Part shown: piece after piece, positions 17,687 to 26,365 of the stretch | Layout: the number at the start of each line of letters is the position of its first letter | How positions within the stretch are numbered: position 1 is the stretch's first letter | From: an uncultured beta proteobacterium | GTDB taxonomy: Bacteria > Pseudomonadota > Gammaproteobacteria > Burkholderiales > Burkholderiaceae_B | Direction: 5' to 3' | DNA: 64,000 nucleotides | Assembly: GCA_903821335.1 (NCBI GenBank) | Contig: CAIJKV010000005.1 | Coordinates: 1-64,000 of the forward strand | The notes under the pieces: model-generated | Told to the model about the DNA's origin: nothing | Database searches by the model: none | What the model saw: the letters and a program-made list of their open reading frames with translations, nothing else | Made by a program: the position numbers and the translations under genes

Positions 17687-18655
17687 ATGAACCTAAGCAA
17701 TTTTATTAAACACACCGCTGCGACCTTGCTGCTGCTGGCCGCGCAAGGCGCCTGGGCACAAACCTGGCCCACCAAACCTATCAACATGGTGGTGCCTTTC
17801 CCGCCTGGCGGCACGACTGACGTCCTGGCCCGCGCGATCGCCTCACGCCTGTCACCCGTACTGGGTCAACCCGTGGTGGTGGAAAGCAAACCCGGAGCCG
17901 GTGCCACACTGGGTGCGGCCTATGTGGCCAAGGCCGCGCCGGACGGCTACACCTTGCTGATCGGCGCCATCCATCACACGATCGCCACCAGTATCTACAA
18001 GAATCTGAGCTATGACTTCCAGAAAGACCTGACACCGATCACGATGATCGCGTTCGTCCCCAATGTGCTGGTCGTCAATGTCAGCACGCCTGTCAATTCA
18101 GCCCAGGAACTCGTCGCGCTTTCGAAACAATCACCTGGAAAACTCGCCTACGGCTCCGCCGGCAATGGCACGGCTCAGCACCTGATTGGGGAACAGTTCC
18201 AGATCGAAACGGGCACACAACTGTTGCACGTTCCCTACAAAGGCAGCGGACCGCTGGTGACCGACTTGCTGGGCGGTCAAATCACCATGTCATTTGACAC
18301 GGTGACCCCAGTCCTGCCACATATAAAAAGTGGCAAGCTCAAGGCGCTCGCGGTGACCTCAGGCAAACGTTCGAGCGCGCTGCCTGACGTACCCACAATG
18401 AAAGAATCCGGCATCGATATCGACATAGGCACCTGGTTTGGCGTACTGGCTCCTGTGGGCACCCCACCGGCAATCCTCACAACACTCAGCACTGAACTGG
18501 TCAAGATCATCGCGTCACCCGATTTTCGGCAACAGATGGCCGACATTGGTGCCGAACCGATCGGCAACACGCCGACCGAGTTCGCCCTGCAGATCAAGAC
18601 TGATACAGAGAAGTTTGCGGCGCTGGTCAAGGCGGCAAAGCTCAATATCGACTGA
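17687..18655 (+). CDS. Bug-family periplasmic solute receptor
   Basis: 322-aa TctC-type receptor. The ATG at 17687 follows GAGGAG at 17675-17680, a strong ribosome-binding site that decides against the upstream in-frame ATG at 17651. The signal peptide (FIKHTAATLLLLAAQGAWAQ) precedes TWPTKPINMVVPFPPGGTTD; ESKPGAGATLG and APDGYTLLI follow. It is placed behind the tartrate-dehydrogenase-like gene, so a hydroxy-dicarboxylate ligand is a reasonable inference. Confidence 0.93.
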   Translation: MNLSNFIKHTAATLLLLAAQGAWAQTWPTKPINMVVPFPPGGTTDVLARAIASRLSPVLGQPVVVESKPGAGATLGAAYVAKAAPDGYTLLIGAIHHTIATSIYKNLSYDFQKDLTPITMIAFVPNVLVVNVSTPVNSAQELVALSKQSPGKLAYGSAGNGTAQHLIGEQFQIETGTQLLHVPYKGSGPLVTDLLGGQITMSFDTVTPVLPHIKSGKLKALAVTSGKRSSALPDVPTMKESGIDIDIGTWFGVLAPVGTPPAILTTLSTELVKIIASPDFRQQMADIGAEPIGNTPTEFALQIKTDTEKFAALVKAAKLNID

Positions 18656-18660
18656 AGCGG

Positions 18661-18802
18661 TTACTTTTCAGCACCTATCACGTCATCCTGCAGCCAGATC
18701 ACTGTCACCGGAAATATCGTGATGTCGGTTGCCTTGAACAGCGAGGCGTTCGAATGCTCGCCGATTTTTAAGCGATACAGGGGGTTCCCTGTTGGATTGA
18801 GG
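18661..18802 (-). pseudogene. Possible 3' remnant of an unidentified gene
   Basis: The reverse strand from 18802 down to a TAA at 18661 reads about 46 codons (ending FPVTVIWLQDDVIGAEK) with strong G/C at third codon positions, as in real genes of this window. The frame upstream of 18802 turns AT-rich and loses this bias, and has no proper start. This looks like the C-terminal end of a coding sequence left after a deletion. I do not recognise the family. Confidence 0.35.
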
Positions 18803-18873
18803 TAATGGGGGTAAAGTCTGCATAATAATAAACACAGATACAGATAAAATAAATTAAAACCTATGCGTGGTTT

Positions 18874-18891
18874 TGGTGCTCTAAAGCACCA
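18874..18891. promoter_or_regulatory. 7-bp-arm palindrome just upstream of MBL gene
   Basis: TGGTGCT, loop CTAA, AGCACCA. It ends 13 bases before the CGGAGG ribosome-binding site (18905-18910) of the following gene and follows an AT-rich stretch with TAATAATAAA and ACAGATACAGATA. It could be an operator or a leader hairpin. Confidence 0.5.
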
Positions 18892-18918
18892 CAATCGTGC
18901 ACAACGGAGGATGACAAA

Positions 18919-19608
18919 TTGAATGCACGTTACGAGCTACTCGTGCGGGGGAATAGCCTGAGCTTTCGCGGCGGCTTTTTCGGGCTCTGCAATGTCGCGC
19001 TGGTCACGACCGACGACGGTACGCGCATTTTGTTCGACACGGGCCATTACTGCGTGCGCAAGGGCCTGCTGACCGGACTTGCAGAGCGCGGGCTGGCGCC
19101 GGCAGACATTGACTTGGTGTTTCTGTCCCACCTGCATTTTGACCACAGTCACAATCTGGATTTGTTCAAGGGTGTGCCGGTATGCGTGGGTGAAACTGAA
19201 ATCGCCTACGCCCGCAATCCACACCCTGACGATCTCTTCATGCCCTGGAAGATCCACGCCCTGCTTGACGAGTTTGAGGTGCGGGCGTTGCCAGCCCGAG
19301 GTGAAGTCTGCGCGGGCATCGAACACTTTGAAGTGCCAGGCCATACACCCGGCTGCCAGGCACTGCGCTTTACCCAGGCAGATGGCCAGCGGGTCATCCT
19401 TGCCGGGGACGCCATCAAGTATCCAAAAGAGATCCTCGCCCGTCAGAGCGACATGGTTTTTGCATCAATCGAAGAGTCAAAACAATCCATCGCCAAAATC
19501 TGTGGTGGTGCCGAGATCATCGTCCCGGGCCATTACCCGGCACTTTTCAAGCGCGACGGTGGCTGGATCTGGGACGAATCCCCTTCCATTGAACTCTTCC
19601 TGCGATAA
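18919..19608 (+). CDS. MBL-fold metallohydrolase (TTG start)
   Basis: 229-aa metallo-beta-lactamase-fold hydrolase. The TTG start at 18919 is preferred because CGGAGG lies 8 bases upstream and no in-frame ATG fits. The zinc motif HLHFDH is at residues 71-76, with VPGHTPGC, LAGDAIKYPKE and IVPGHYPALF downstream. It differs clearly from the two lactonase-like paralogues at 4.2 and 10.1 kb (shorter, no GGDPHD block). It heads the acyl-CoA gene set and may act as a thioesterase, lactonase or glyoxalase-type hydrolase; the sequence does not decide. Confidence 0.9.
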   Translation: MNARYELLVRGNSLSFRGGFFGLCNVALVTTDDGTRILFDTGHYCVRKGLLTGLAERGLAPADIDLVFLSHLHFDHSHNLDLFKGVPVCVGETEIAYARNPHPDDLFMPWKIHALLDEFEVRALPARGEVCAGIEHFEVPGHTPGCQALRFTQADGQRVILAGDAIKYPKEILARQSDMVFASIEESKQSIAKICGGAEIIVPGHYPALFKRDGGWIWDESPSIELFLR

Positions 19609-19622
19609 ATCGAGACAATTGA

Positions 19623-20789
19623 ATGACTGAGCAAAATGCTGTGCCACACAGCGCCCCCGGTCCGTTTTCAGGGCTGGTCGTCATCGAACTTGGCCACAGT
19701 GTGGCCGCCCCGTTCGCCGGGCAGATTCTTGGTGAACTGGGCGCAAACGTCATCAAAATCGAAAAGGCCGATGGTGACGATGCCCGCAAGTGGGGCCCGC
19801 CTTTCTGGGAAGGCGCCTCCGCTTTCTTCCAGGCACTCAACCGGAACAAGAAATCTGTGGTGTGTGAGTTGCGTGAACCGCAACAACTCAATGACCTCAA
19901 GCAGTTCATCATCGAGCACGCCGACGTCGTGATCCAGAACCTGCGACCGGGGCATGTCCTGCAACTCGGTCTGGATGGCGACAGCCTGCTTGCACAAAAG
20001 CCATCGCTGATCTATTGCAACCTGGGCGCGTTCGGGCGAGTGGGGCCTCTGAAGGACCGACCAGGCTATGACCCCCTGATGCAAGCCTTCGGCGGGATCA
20101 TGAGTACCACTGGCGAACCTGGTCGTCCCTCCGTGCGTGTGGGCGCGTCCATCGTCGACATGGGGACCGGTATGTGGGGCGTGATCGGCATCCTGACTGC
20201 GCTGCACGAAAAGCATACGACAGGACGTGGTCGCGTGGTCGACGTTTCTCTTTTTGAAACTGCCACCTGCTGGGTGTCGTTACTGGCTTCGCAATACCTG
20301 GCGTCTGGAAAACTCGCCGGCAAACAGGGCTCGGGCGCGCCAGGCATCGTGCCTTATAAAGCCTACGCCACCCGTGACGGCGAAGTGGTTGTCGCCGCCG
20401 GTAGCGATGCGTTGTTCAAGGCGCTGGCAGGCGCGCTGGAACGACCGGAATGGCGCGATGACCCGCGCTTTGCAGACAACCCGGCTCGTGTCGCGCATCA
20501 GCAAGAGCTGTACGGCATGATTGACGCCCTGATGACCGAGCACACCACGGACACCTGGATTGCGCGCCTTGAGGCGGTTGGCGTGCCCTGCTCGGCAGTC
20601 AACGACCTGGCCCAGATGATCGCGCACCCCCAGACGCAGGCGCTCGGTCTGGTGCAGGACGTACCCGGCACGGCGATGCGGTTTATCGGACTGCCACTCA
20701 GTTTCGACGGTCAACGTCCCCAGCCTGTTTGCGCCCCGCCCAAGCTGGGCGAACACGACGCTTTGATCATTCACAGGAAACATTCATGA
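19623..20789 (+). CDS. Class III (CaiB/BaiF) CoA-transferase
   Basis: 388-aa family III acyl-CoA transferase, moving CoA from a donor such as succinyl-CoA to a carboxylate. The opening block LVVIELGHSVAAPFAGQILG and GANVIKIEK is typical, and the catalytic Asp is probably Asp150 in RPGYDPLMQAFGG. RKWGPPFWEG, NRNKKS and the downstream GIVPYKAYATRDGEV are family landmarks. It starts 14 bases after the MBL gene, and its stop overlaps the start of the enoyl-CoA hydratase (ATGA), so the three are one operon. It probably activates the acid degraded by the following enzymes. Confidence 0.93.
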   Translation: MTEQNAVPHSAPGPFSGLVVIELGHSVAAPFAGQILGELGANVIKIEKADGDDARKWGPPFWEGASAFFQALNRNKKSVVCELREPQQLNDLKQFIIEHADVVIQNLRPGHVLQLGLDGDSLLAQKPSLIYCNLGAFGRVGPLKDRPGYDPLMQAFGGIMSTTGEPGRPSVRVGASIVDMGTGMWGVIGILTALHEKHTTGRGRVVDVSLFETATCWVSLLASQYLASGKLAGKQGSGAPGIVPYKAYATRDGEVVVAAGSDALFKALAGALERPEWRDDPRFADNPARVAHQQELYGMIDALMTEHTTDTWIARLEAVGVPCSAVNDLAQMIAHPQTQALGLVQDVPGTAMRFIGLPLSFDGQRPQPVCAPPKLGEHDALIIHRKHS

Positions 20790-21586
20790 ACAGCCTTCCC
20801 GCCTACGAAACGATTCTGACCGAGATGGTCGGCCAGTATGTCTTGAAAGTGACATTGAACCGCCCGCAGGTTGGCAATGCCGTCAATACGCAGATGGGGC
20901 ATGACATGCTCGACCTCTGGAATCGCCTGACAGCAGAACCCGGCGCGGTACGTTGCATTGTGCTGACGGGCGCAGGTGAAAAAATATTTTGCGGCGGCGG
21001 CGACCTGAAAGAACGCAATGGCATGACCAAGCCGCAGTGGATGCGACAACACGAATTGTTCGAACGCATGTATTGGACGCTTGTGGACCTGCCTATACCC
21101 GTCATCGCCGCGGTCAATGGGCACGCCTACGCGGGTGGACTTGAAATGGCGTTGTCCTGTGATTTCATCTACGCGAGCAACGCCGCGCGCTTCGCACTCA
21201 CCGAGGTGACGCTTGGCATCATGCCCGGTGCCGGTGGCACGCAGAATCTGCCTCGCGCGATTGGTGAACGACGCGCCAAGGAAATCATCATGACTGGCAA
21301 ACCCTTCAGCGCACAGCAGGCCGATGCGTATGGTTTGCTCAATGCCCTGTGTGAACCCGCCGAGGTCGTGACCCAGGCACTGGAGACCGCTGCCGTCATC
21401 GCGGGCAATGCACCGCTGTCGGTGCGCCAGGTCAAAAAGTCAGTCCGTTACGGCGGACAAATGGAGTTGCGCACGGCCTATCGGTTCGAGGTCGAAGCGT
21501 ACAACCATCTCATTGATACGCAAGATCGTATGGAAGGCGTCAAGGCCTTCAATGAAAAGCGCAAGCCCGATTTCAAGGGCTGCTAA
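20786..21586 (+). CDS. Enoyl-CoA hydratase/isomerase family protein
   Basis: 266-aa crotonase-fold enzyme. Start at the ATG overlapping the previous stop, with CAGGAAA upstream. The oxyanion-hole segments are GEKIFCGGGDLKER and VNGHAYAGGLEMALSCD, followed by ALTEVTLGIMPGAGGTQNLPR in which Glu after LT marks a hydratase-type active site. Expected to hydrate a 2-enoyl-CoA. With the downstream HMG-CoA-lyase-like enzyme this resembles 3-methylglutaconyl-CoA hydratase chemistry, which is an inference from context. Confidence 0.92.
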   Translation: MNSLPAYETILTEMVGQYVLKVTLNRPQVGNAVNTQMGHDMLDLWNRLTAEPGAVRCIVLTGAGEKIFCGGGDLKERNGMTKPQWMRQHELFERMYWTLVDLPIPVIAAVNGHAYAGGLEMALSCDFIYASNAARFALTEVTLGIMPGAGGTQNLPRAIGERRAKEIIMTGKPFSAQQADAYGLLNALCEPAEVVTQALETAAVIAGNAPLSVRQVKKSVRYGGQMELRTAYRFEVEAYNHLIDTQDRMEGVKAFNEKRKPDFKGC

Positions 21587-21620
21587 AACAATATTCGAAA
21601 ACTTTCCGGGGAAAACAATC

Positions 21621-22565
21621 ATGCGTCAACACATTACTTTGCGCGAAGTGGGCCTGCGCGATGGACTTCAGATCCATCCCACCTTCATGCCAACCGAAGA
21701 CAAGCTGGCCTGGATCGCAGCTGAAGCGGCCAGCGGCATGCGCGAAATCGAAGTCACCTCCTATGTCCCGCCAAAACTGATCCCGCAATTCGCCGATGCC
21801 GAGGCCGTCACGCTTGGCGCGTTGCGCATCCCTGGCCTGACCGTCGCAGCACTGATTCCAAACCTGCGCGGCGCCCAACGCGGGATTGAACTCGGTGTGC
21901 ACAAGCTCAACTTCGTGATGTCGGTCAGCGAGACCCACAACATGAAAAATGTCCGCCGCCCGCCAGCGGATTCTGTCATTGATTTTCGGGCAATCGTGGA
22001 ACTGATCAAGCGCCAGCCAGCGAACCAGCGCCCCATCATCGTCGGTGGCCTGTCTACCGCGCTTGGCTGTTCCTACGAGGGGCGTGTTGCCGTTTCACAG
22101 GTCGTCAAATACGCCACGCAACTCGTCGAGGCCGGTGCCGACGAGATTGTGGTCGCCGATACCGTCGGCTACGCTGATCCCAACCAGGTGCGTGAGGTGT
22201 TCAAGGCCGTGCTGGCAGAAGTGGGCAAGATCCCCGTGGCAGCGCATTTTCATGACACCCGGGGCACCGGTCTGGCCAATGTCAGCGCAGCACTTGATTG
22301 CGGCATTACGCATTTCGACGCCTCACTCGCGGGCCTGGGTGGCTGCCCCTTTGCCCCGGGCGCCAGCGGCAATATCGTGATGGAAGACCTGTGCTTCATG
22401 CTCGATTCCATGGGCTTCGATACGGGTGTCGACATTGAAAGACTGATTGAAGTGCGCAGCCTGATCGCGCGCTCCCTGCCCGACATCCCGATGCAAGGCG
22501 CGCTCGCCAAGGCCGGACTTCCCCGCAATTACGTGATGGCTGCCGCACGCGCGGTTTCTGCCTGA
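21621..22565 (+). CDS. Hydroxymethylglutaryl-CoA lyase family protein
   Basis: 314-aa HMGL-like TIM-barrel lyase cleaving a 3-hydroxy-3-methyl acyl-CoA to acetyl-CoA plus a keto acid or ketone. GLRDGLQ at residues 11-17 is the substrate/metal loop, VADTVGYADP is in the middle, HFHDTRGTGLANVSAAL provides metal-binding His residues and GLGGCPFAPGASGN near residue 240 contains the catalytic Cys. The start ATG at 21621 has GGGGAAAA upstream. The order CoA-transferase, hydratase, lyase, acyl-CoA dehydrogenase supports a pathway for a branched acid; (R)-citramalyl-CoA or HMG-type substrates are possible. Confidence 0.92.
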   Translation: MRQHITLREVGLRDGLQIHPTFMPTEDKLAWIAAEAASGMREIEVTSYVPPKLIPQFADAEAVTLGALRIPGLTVAALIPNLRGAQRGIELGVHKLNFVMSVSETHNMKNVRRPPADSVIDFRAIVELIKRQPANQRPIIVGGLSTALGCSYEGRVAVSQVVKYATQLVEAGADEIVVADTVGYADPNQVREVFKAVLAEVGKIPVAAHFHDTRGTGLANVSAALDCGITHFDASLAGLGGCPFAPGASGNIVMEDLCFMLDSMGFDTGVDIERLIEVRSLIARSLPDIPMQGALAKAGLPRNYVMAAARAVSA

Positions 22566-22582
22566 CAAGTGAGACAACAACC

Positions 22583-23776
22583 ATGAACCAGACCCATGCA
22601 GCAGAAAACTGCCCGACCATCGCCACAGGCGAGGACTACGTCGAAATTCGCGAAAGTGTGCGCAAGCTCTGCGCCGGTTTTCCCGGATCTTACTGGCGCA
22701 ACCTCGAAGCGGCCGAGGCATACCCCACCGAGTTCGTCCGTGCGCTGACCGACTCGGGCTTTCTCGGCGCCCTGATCCCGGAGGAATATGGCGGCAGTGG
22801 CATGCCCCTGCGCGCGGCAGCCGTCATCCTTGAGGAGATTCATGCCTCGGGGTGCAACGCGGGTGCCTGCCATGCGCAGATGTACACCATGGGCACCGTC
22901 TTGCGTCACGGCAGTGCCGAGCAAAAGCAGCGATTCCTGCCCGATATCGCGAGCGGAAAATTGCGCCTGCAGGCATTTGGCGTGACTGAGCCCACCACAG
23001 GCACCGACACCACGAAGCTGAAAACACGCGCAGTGCGTGACGGTGACAGCTATGTCATCAATGGCCAGAAAGTCTGGACCTCGCGTGCGCTGCACTCCGA
23101 CCTGATGCTGCTTCTTGCGCGCACCACACCCGTGGACGAAGTCCGGAAGAAAAGCGATGGCCTGTCGGTATTTTTAATTGATATCCGCGAGGCGATTGGC
23201 AAGGGGCTCGATATCAAGCCGCTCAAGGCGATGGTCAATCATCACGCCACTGAAGTGTTTTTTGACAATCTTCGCATTCCCGCCGATAGCCTGATCGGTG
23301 AGGAAGGCAAAGGATTCAAATACATTCTCGATGGCATGAACGCTGAGCGCATTCTGGTGTCCTCCGAGGCAATCGGTGACGCCAAATGGTTTACCAAAAC
23401 CGCAGTAGCGTATGTCAGTGAACGTCGCGTGTTTGACCGGCCTATTGGCCAGAACCAGGCGGTGCAGTTTCCCATTGCGCGCGCGTATGCCGAAACCGAA
23501 GCCGCCGACCTGGTGCTGCGCCGGGCCGCCGCGCGCTTTGCCGCTGGACTGCCTTGCGGCGACGATGCCAACATGGGCAAACTGCTGGCGTCCGAAGCGA
23601 CGTGGCATGCAGCGGAAGCCTGCATGCAAAGCCATGGCGGCTTTGGCTTTGCCAAGGAATACGATGTTGAGCGCAAATGGCGCGAGACCAGATTGTTCCA
23701 GATCGCCCCGATTTCCACCAACCTGGTGCTGTCCTATATCGGCGAGCATATGCTGGGCATGCCACGCTCGTTCTGA
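22583..23776 (+). CDS. Acyl-CoA dehydrogenase
   Basis: 397-aa FAD-dependent acyl-CoA dehydrogenase. The FAD-binding FGVTEPTTGTDTTKLKT and INGQKVWTSRA segments lie near residues 133-170, and the C-terminal SHGGFGFAKEYDVERKWRETRL block near 355-375 is the usual signature region. No membrane segment. It probably introduces a 2,3-double bond in the acyl-CoA made by the CoA-transferase, feeding the hydratase. It starts 17 bases after the lyase gene; an 8-bp-arm hairpin follows its stop. Confidence 0.93.
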   Translation: MNQTHAAENCPTIATGEDYVEIRESVRKLCAGFPGSYWRNLEAAEAYPTEFVRALTDSGFLGALIPEEYGGSGMPLRAAAVILEEIHASGCNAGACHAQMYTMGTVLRHGSAEQKQRFLPDIASGKLRLQAFGVTEPTTGTDTTKLKTRAVRDGDSYVINGQKVWTSRALHSDLMLLLARTTPVDEVRKKSDGLSVFLIDIREAIGKGLDIKPLKAMVNHHATEVFFDNLRIPADSLIGEEGKGFKYILDGMNAERILVSSEAIGDAKWFTKTAVAYVSERRVFDRPIGQNQAVQFPIARAYAETEAADLVLRRAAARFAAGLPCGDDANMGKLLASEATWHAAEACMQSHGGFGFAKEYDVERKWRETRLFQIAPISTNLVLSYIGEHMLGMPRSF

Positions 23777-23782
23777 CGCAAC

Positions 23783-23803
23783 ACGGGCGGCATCACGCCG
23801 CCC
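23783..23803 (+). terminator. GC-rich hairpin after acyl-CoA dehydrogenase
   Basis: CGGGCGGC, loop ATCAC, GCCGCCCG: perfect 8-bp stem beginning six bases after the stop. A weak T-run (TTTT) follows about ten bases later, so it may be a partial terminator or an mRNA-stabilising stem before the downstream PrpD gene. Confidence 0.5.
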
Positions 23804-23856
23804 GCATCGCGCCATTTTCCTGTCTCTGACCGTTTTTAATTCTGGAAGAACACAAC

Positions 23857-25248
23857 ATGACTGGACTGACCAAAGCGCTGGCTTCCTACGTCGCGCAACC
23901 CCATTTCGCCGGGCAGCAGCATGCCGCCTTCGAGATCGCGAAAACCGGCTTTATTGACACCATTGCCACCATGATGGCGGGCAGCAACGAGCCCGTCGTG
24001 CGGATTGTGCGTGAATATTTCGCGTCGACCCAGGGACCGGACGAAGCACCGATCCCCTTTGCTGGCCTCATGCGACCCGCCACCCAGGCGGCCTGCATCA
24101 ACGGGGTGGCGGCGCATGCGCTGGATTACGACGATGTCGCCCTGTCTGGCCATACCAGCACGGTACTGGTGCCAGCGATTCTCGCCGAGGGTCACGTATT
24201 GAATGTTTCAGGCCTCGATGCCCTGCGCGCCTACGTCGTCGGCTATGAGGTCTGGGCAGAACTTTTTTCCCGGGAGTCTGACCAGTACCACCTGAAAGGC
24301 TGGCACCCCACGGGCGTGCTGGGTTGCGTCGCTGCTGCCGCCGCCGTGGCGACACTACACAAACTCAACGTGGAACAGACTCAGCGTGCGCTGGCGATCG
24401 CCGCTAGCCTGGCCAGTGGTCTGGTGGCCAATTTCGGTACCATGACCAAGCCTTATCACGCCGGGCGCGCCGCCGCGCATGGCATTGAGGCCGTGCGCCT
24501 GGCAATACTCGGTATGACGGCAGCGCCAGATGTGTTTGAGCACCCTGCCGGCTATATGCACGCCATCTCCCTGGCTGGCCGGATTGACCGGGAACGCCCC
24601 GCGACGTCTCTTGGAAAAGCACCTCGCATTCTCGAAAGCGGCGTATCAATCAAACGCTATCCGGTCTGCTATTCGGGCCACCGCACGATAGACGGCGTGT
24701 TGCAGATCGCTGAACGGGAAAACCTGCAACCGGATCAAATCAAGCGTGTGCACCTGACCATGGGCCCGGCACAAGCCTCGATGTTGCGCAACCATCACCC
24801 CACCACGGGGCTTGAGGCCAAGTTCAGCGCGGAATTTGCCGTGGCCTCGGCAATCGTGGCGCGTGCCGTGGGTCTGACGCAATTGACCGATGACTTCGTG
24901 CGGCGTTCGGATGTCAGCGCGCTCTTTGGCAAGGTCTCAATTGCAGTGACCTCCGAGCGCGCCTGCCCCCTGGACCCCGCCTTCTCCTATACAGACCGGG
25001 TGGTGATCGAAACCGTTGATGGACGCACCTTCGATTCCGGCGAAATTCGGTTCGCGCTTGGCAACTCGCAGCACCCACTTGACGCCGCCGGCCTGCGCGA
25101 CAAGTTCATGGATTGCATCCAGACCGGTCATGCAAGCAACCGTGACTTGCAAGGCGCGGATGCCGGGCTTTACGATCGCATCGCCGGGCTGGAACACCTG
25201 CCAAGCCTGCGCGACCTGTTCGTCATGTCGACCCGATCCACTTCGTGA
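23857..25248 (+). CDS. MmgE/PrpD-family protein
   Basis: 463-aa cofactor-free MmgE/PrpD protein, third of its family in the window. Landmarks: FIDTIATMMAG near residue 30, NGVAAHALDYDDVALSGH near 85-102, KGWHPTGVLGCVAAAAAVATL, MTKPYHAGRAAAHGIEAVRLA and a C-terminal lid domain with KRYPVCYSGHRTIDGVL. GGAAGAA lies before the ATG. It follows the acyl-CoA genes on the same strand but after an 80-base gap with a hairpin. It may dehydrate or isomerise a hydroxy-polycarboxylate entering the pathway. Confidence 0.9.
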   Translation: MTGLTKALASYVAQPHFAGQQHAAFEIAKTGFIDTIATMMAGSNEPVVRIVREYFASTQGPDEAPIPFAGLMRPATQAACINGVAAHALDYDDVALSGHTSTVLVPAILAEGHVLNVSGLDALRAYVVGYEVWAELFSRESDQYHLKGWHPTGVLGCVAAAAAVATLHKLNVEQTQRALAIAASLASGLVANFGTMTKPYHAGRAAAHGIEAVRLAILGMTAAPDVFEHPAGYMHAISLAGRIDRERPATSLGKAPRILESGVSIKRYPVCYSGHRTIDGVLQIAERENLQPDQIKRVHLTMGPAQASMLRNHHPTTGLEAKFSAEFAVASAIVARAVGLTQLTDDFVRRSDVSALFGKVSIAVTSERACPLDPAFSYTDRVVIETVDGRTFDSGEIRFALGNSQHPLDAAGLRDKFMDCIQTGHASNRDLQGADAGLYDRIAGLEHLPSLRDLFVMSTRSTS

Positions 25249-26189
25249 ATCTTTTTGTATCGCTCAAGTACCTGGTTGCACTGGACGATCATCGACATTT
25301 TGGCCGGGCGGCGCTGGCGTGCAACGTCACGCAACCCGCCTTGTCGAACGCACTCAAATCACTTGAAGAAAACCTGGGGACGGCGATTATCACGCGCGGG
25401 CGAAGCTTTGCGGGCTTCACCTCCGAGGGTGAACGCGTACTGCTGTCTGCCCGGCGTATCATCCGTGAACACGAGTTGTTGCAACAGGATTTGCACAGCA
25501 CGGCCAATTACCCGCGTGGGCATCTGCTGATCGGCGCGATCCCGACCGCCGTTCCCGTTGCCGCGCGTTTCGCCGCCATGTTGCAGCATCGTCATCCCGG
25601 TATCATGCCCACGGTACGTTCGATGAGTTCAGTCGAGCTTGAAGCGGGTCTTGAAAGCCTCGCACTGGACATGGGCCTGGGCTACACAGAACGCATTCAG
25701 CACGGTCGCACGAAACTGCGGGTGCTGGACCAATATAGCGAGCAATACTATTTATTGAACGCTTGTCCGGGTGGCACTGGTGTGCCGCTGCGTATCGGAA
25801 CCCCCATCAGCTGGGCCAACGCTGCAGAACTTCCACTCTGTTTACTGAGCGCCGATATGCACAACCGCACGATCATCGAGCGTGCGTTCGAAGCGGCGGG
25901 GGTCCATCCCACACCCTCCATCGAGACAAATTCAATCACCACACTTGCCCTCACAGTCGTGGCGGGAAATGTTTGCAGCATCATGCCAGGCGCGCTAGTC
26001 AGCGTTGTGCAGACATACCCGGGACTCGAGGCCCGGCCCCTGTTTGGTCCGCATGTCGAGGTGCCGATTTCCTTCATCGTGCCCGACATCGACCGAAGCG
26101 CCCGATCACTTCAGGCCGCGCTCGCTTTCGCGATTGATCCGCTCTGGCTTGAACATCTGGCTCTGCATTCCGGCGATCTTGCCGGCTAA
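25245..26189 (+). CDS. LysR-family transcriptional regulator (GTG start)
   Basis: 314-aa LysR-type regulator. The GTG start overlaps the PrpD stop by four bases (GTGA), so it is translationally coupled to the gene before it. The helix-turn-helix spans residues 1-60 (HFGRAALACNVTQPALSNALKSLEENLG, here shown in part as NVTQPALSNALKSLE), with the effector domain from about residue 90 (RGHLLIGAIPTAVP). It could regulate the preceding acyl-CoA operon, the following OFA/formate-dehydrogenase operon, or both; the downstream gap holds nested inverted repeats. Confidence 0.92.
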   Translation: MNLFVSLKYLVALDDHRHFGRAALACNVTQPALSNALKSLEENLGTAIITRGRSFAGFTSEGERVLLSARRIIREHELLQQDLHSTANYPRGHLLIGAIPTAVPVAARFAAMLQHRHPGIMPTVRSMSSVELEAGLESLALDMGLGYTERIQHGRTKLRVLDQYSEQYYLLNACPGGTGVPLRIGTPISWANAAELPLCLLSADMHNRTIIERAFEAAGVHPTPSIETNSITTLALTVVAGNVCSIMPGALVSVVQTYPGLEARPLFGPHVEVPISFIVPDIDRSARSLQAALAFAIDPLWLEHLALHSGDLAG

Positions 26190-26218
26190 GACATGCCGCG
26201 CCTCGCGCGCGCTGCCAG

Positions 26219-26235
26219 GGCCTGCCGTGCAGGCC
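26219..26235 (+). terminator. Hairpin downstream of LysR gene
   Basis: GGCCTG, loop CCGTG, CAGGCC, beginning 30 bases after the LysR stop. A second stem with a T-run follows immediately, so this is probably the first part of the transcription end. Confidence 0.45.
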
Positions 26236-26245
26236 TTGACCCAAA

Positions 26246-26265
26246 CAGGGAAAACCCTGATTTTT
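26246..26265 (+). terminator. Short rho-independent-type terminator
   Basis: CAGGG, loop AAAA, CCCTG followed by ATTTTT. The stem is only 5 bp, but the T-run directly after it is in the right place to end the LysR transcript before the OFA/formate dehydrogenase promoter region. Confidence 0.55.
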
Positions 26266-26270
26266 CATTT

Positions 26271-26305
26271 GAATCGACCGATTCACCAAATAAATTGGAT
26301 GAATC
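26271..26305. promoter_or_regulatory. Nested inverted repeats upstream of the OFA/fds operon
   Basis: GAATCG-AC-CGATTC forms a palindrome at 26271-26284. The GATTCA of its right half is echoed as TGAATC shortly downstream, around an AT-rich core (CCAAATAAATTGG). Alternating half-sites of this kind are typical of LysR-type binding regions. AGGAGAT directly precedes the transporter start at 26366. Confidence 0.45.
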
Positions 26306-26365
26306 ACAACCCATCTGGGATACTCATTTTGCTAAAAATAAGCAAAATAATAATAGGAGATATGC

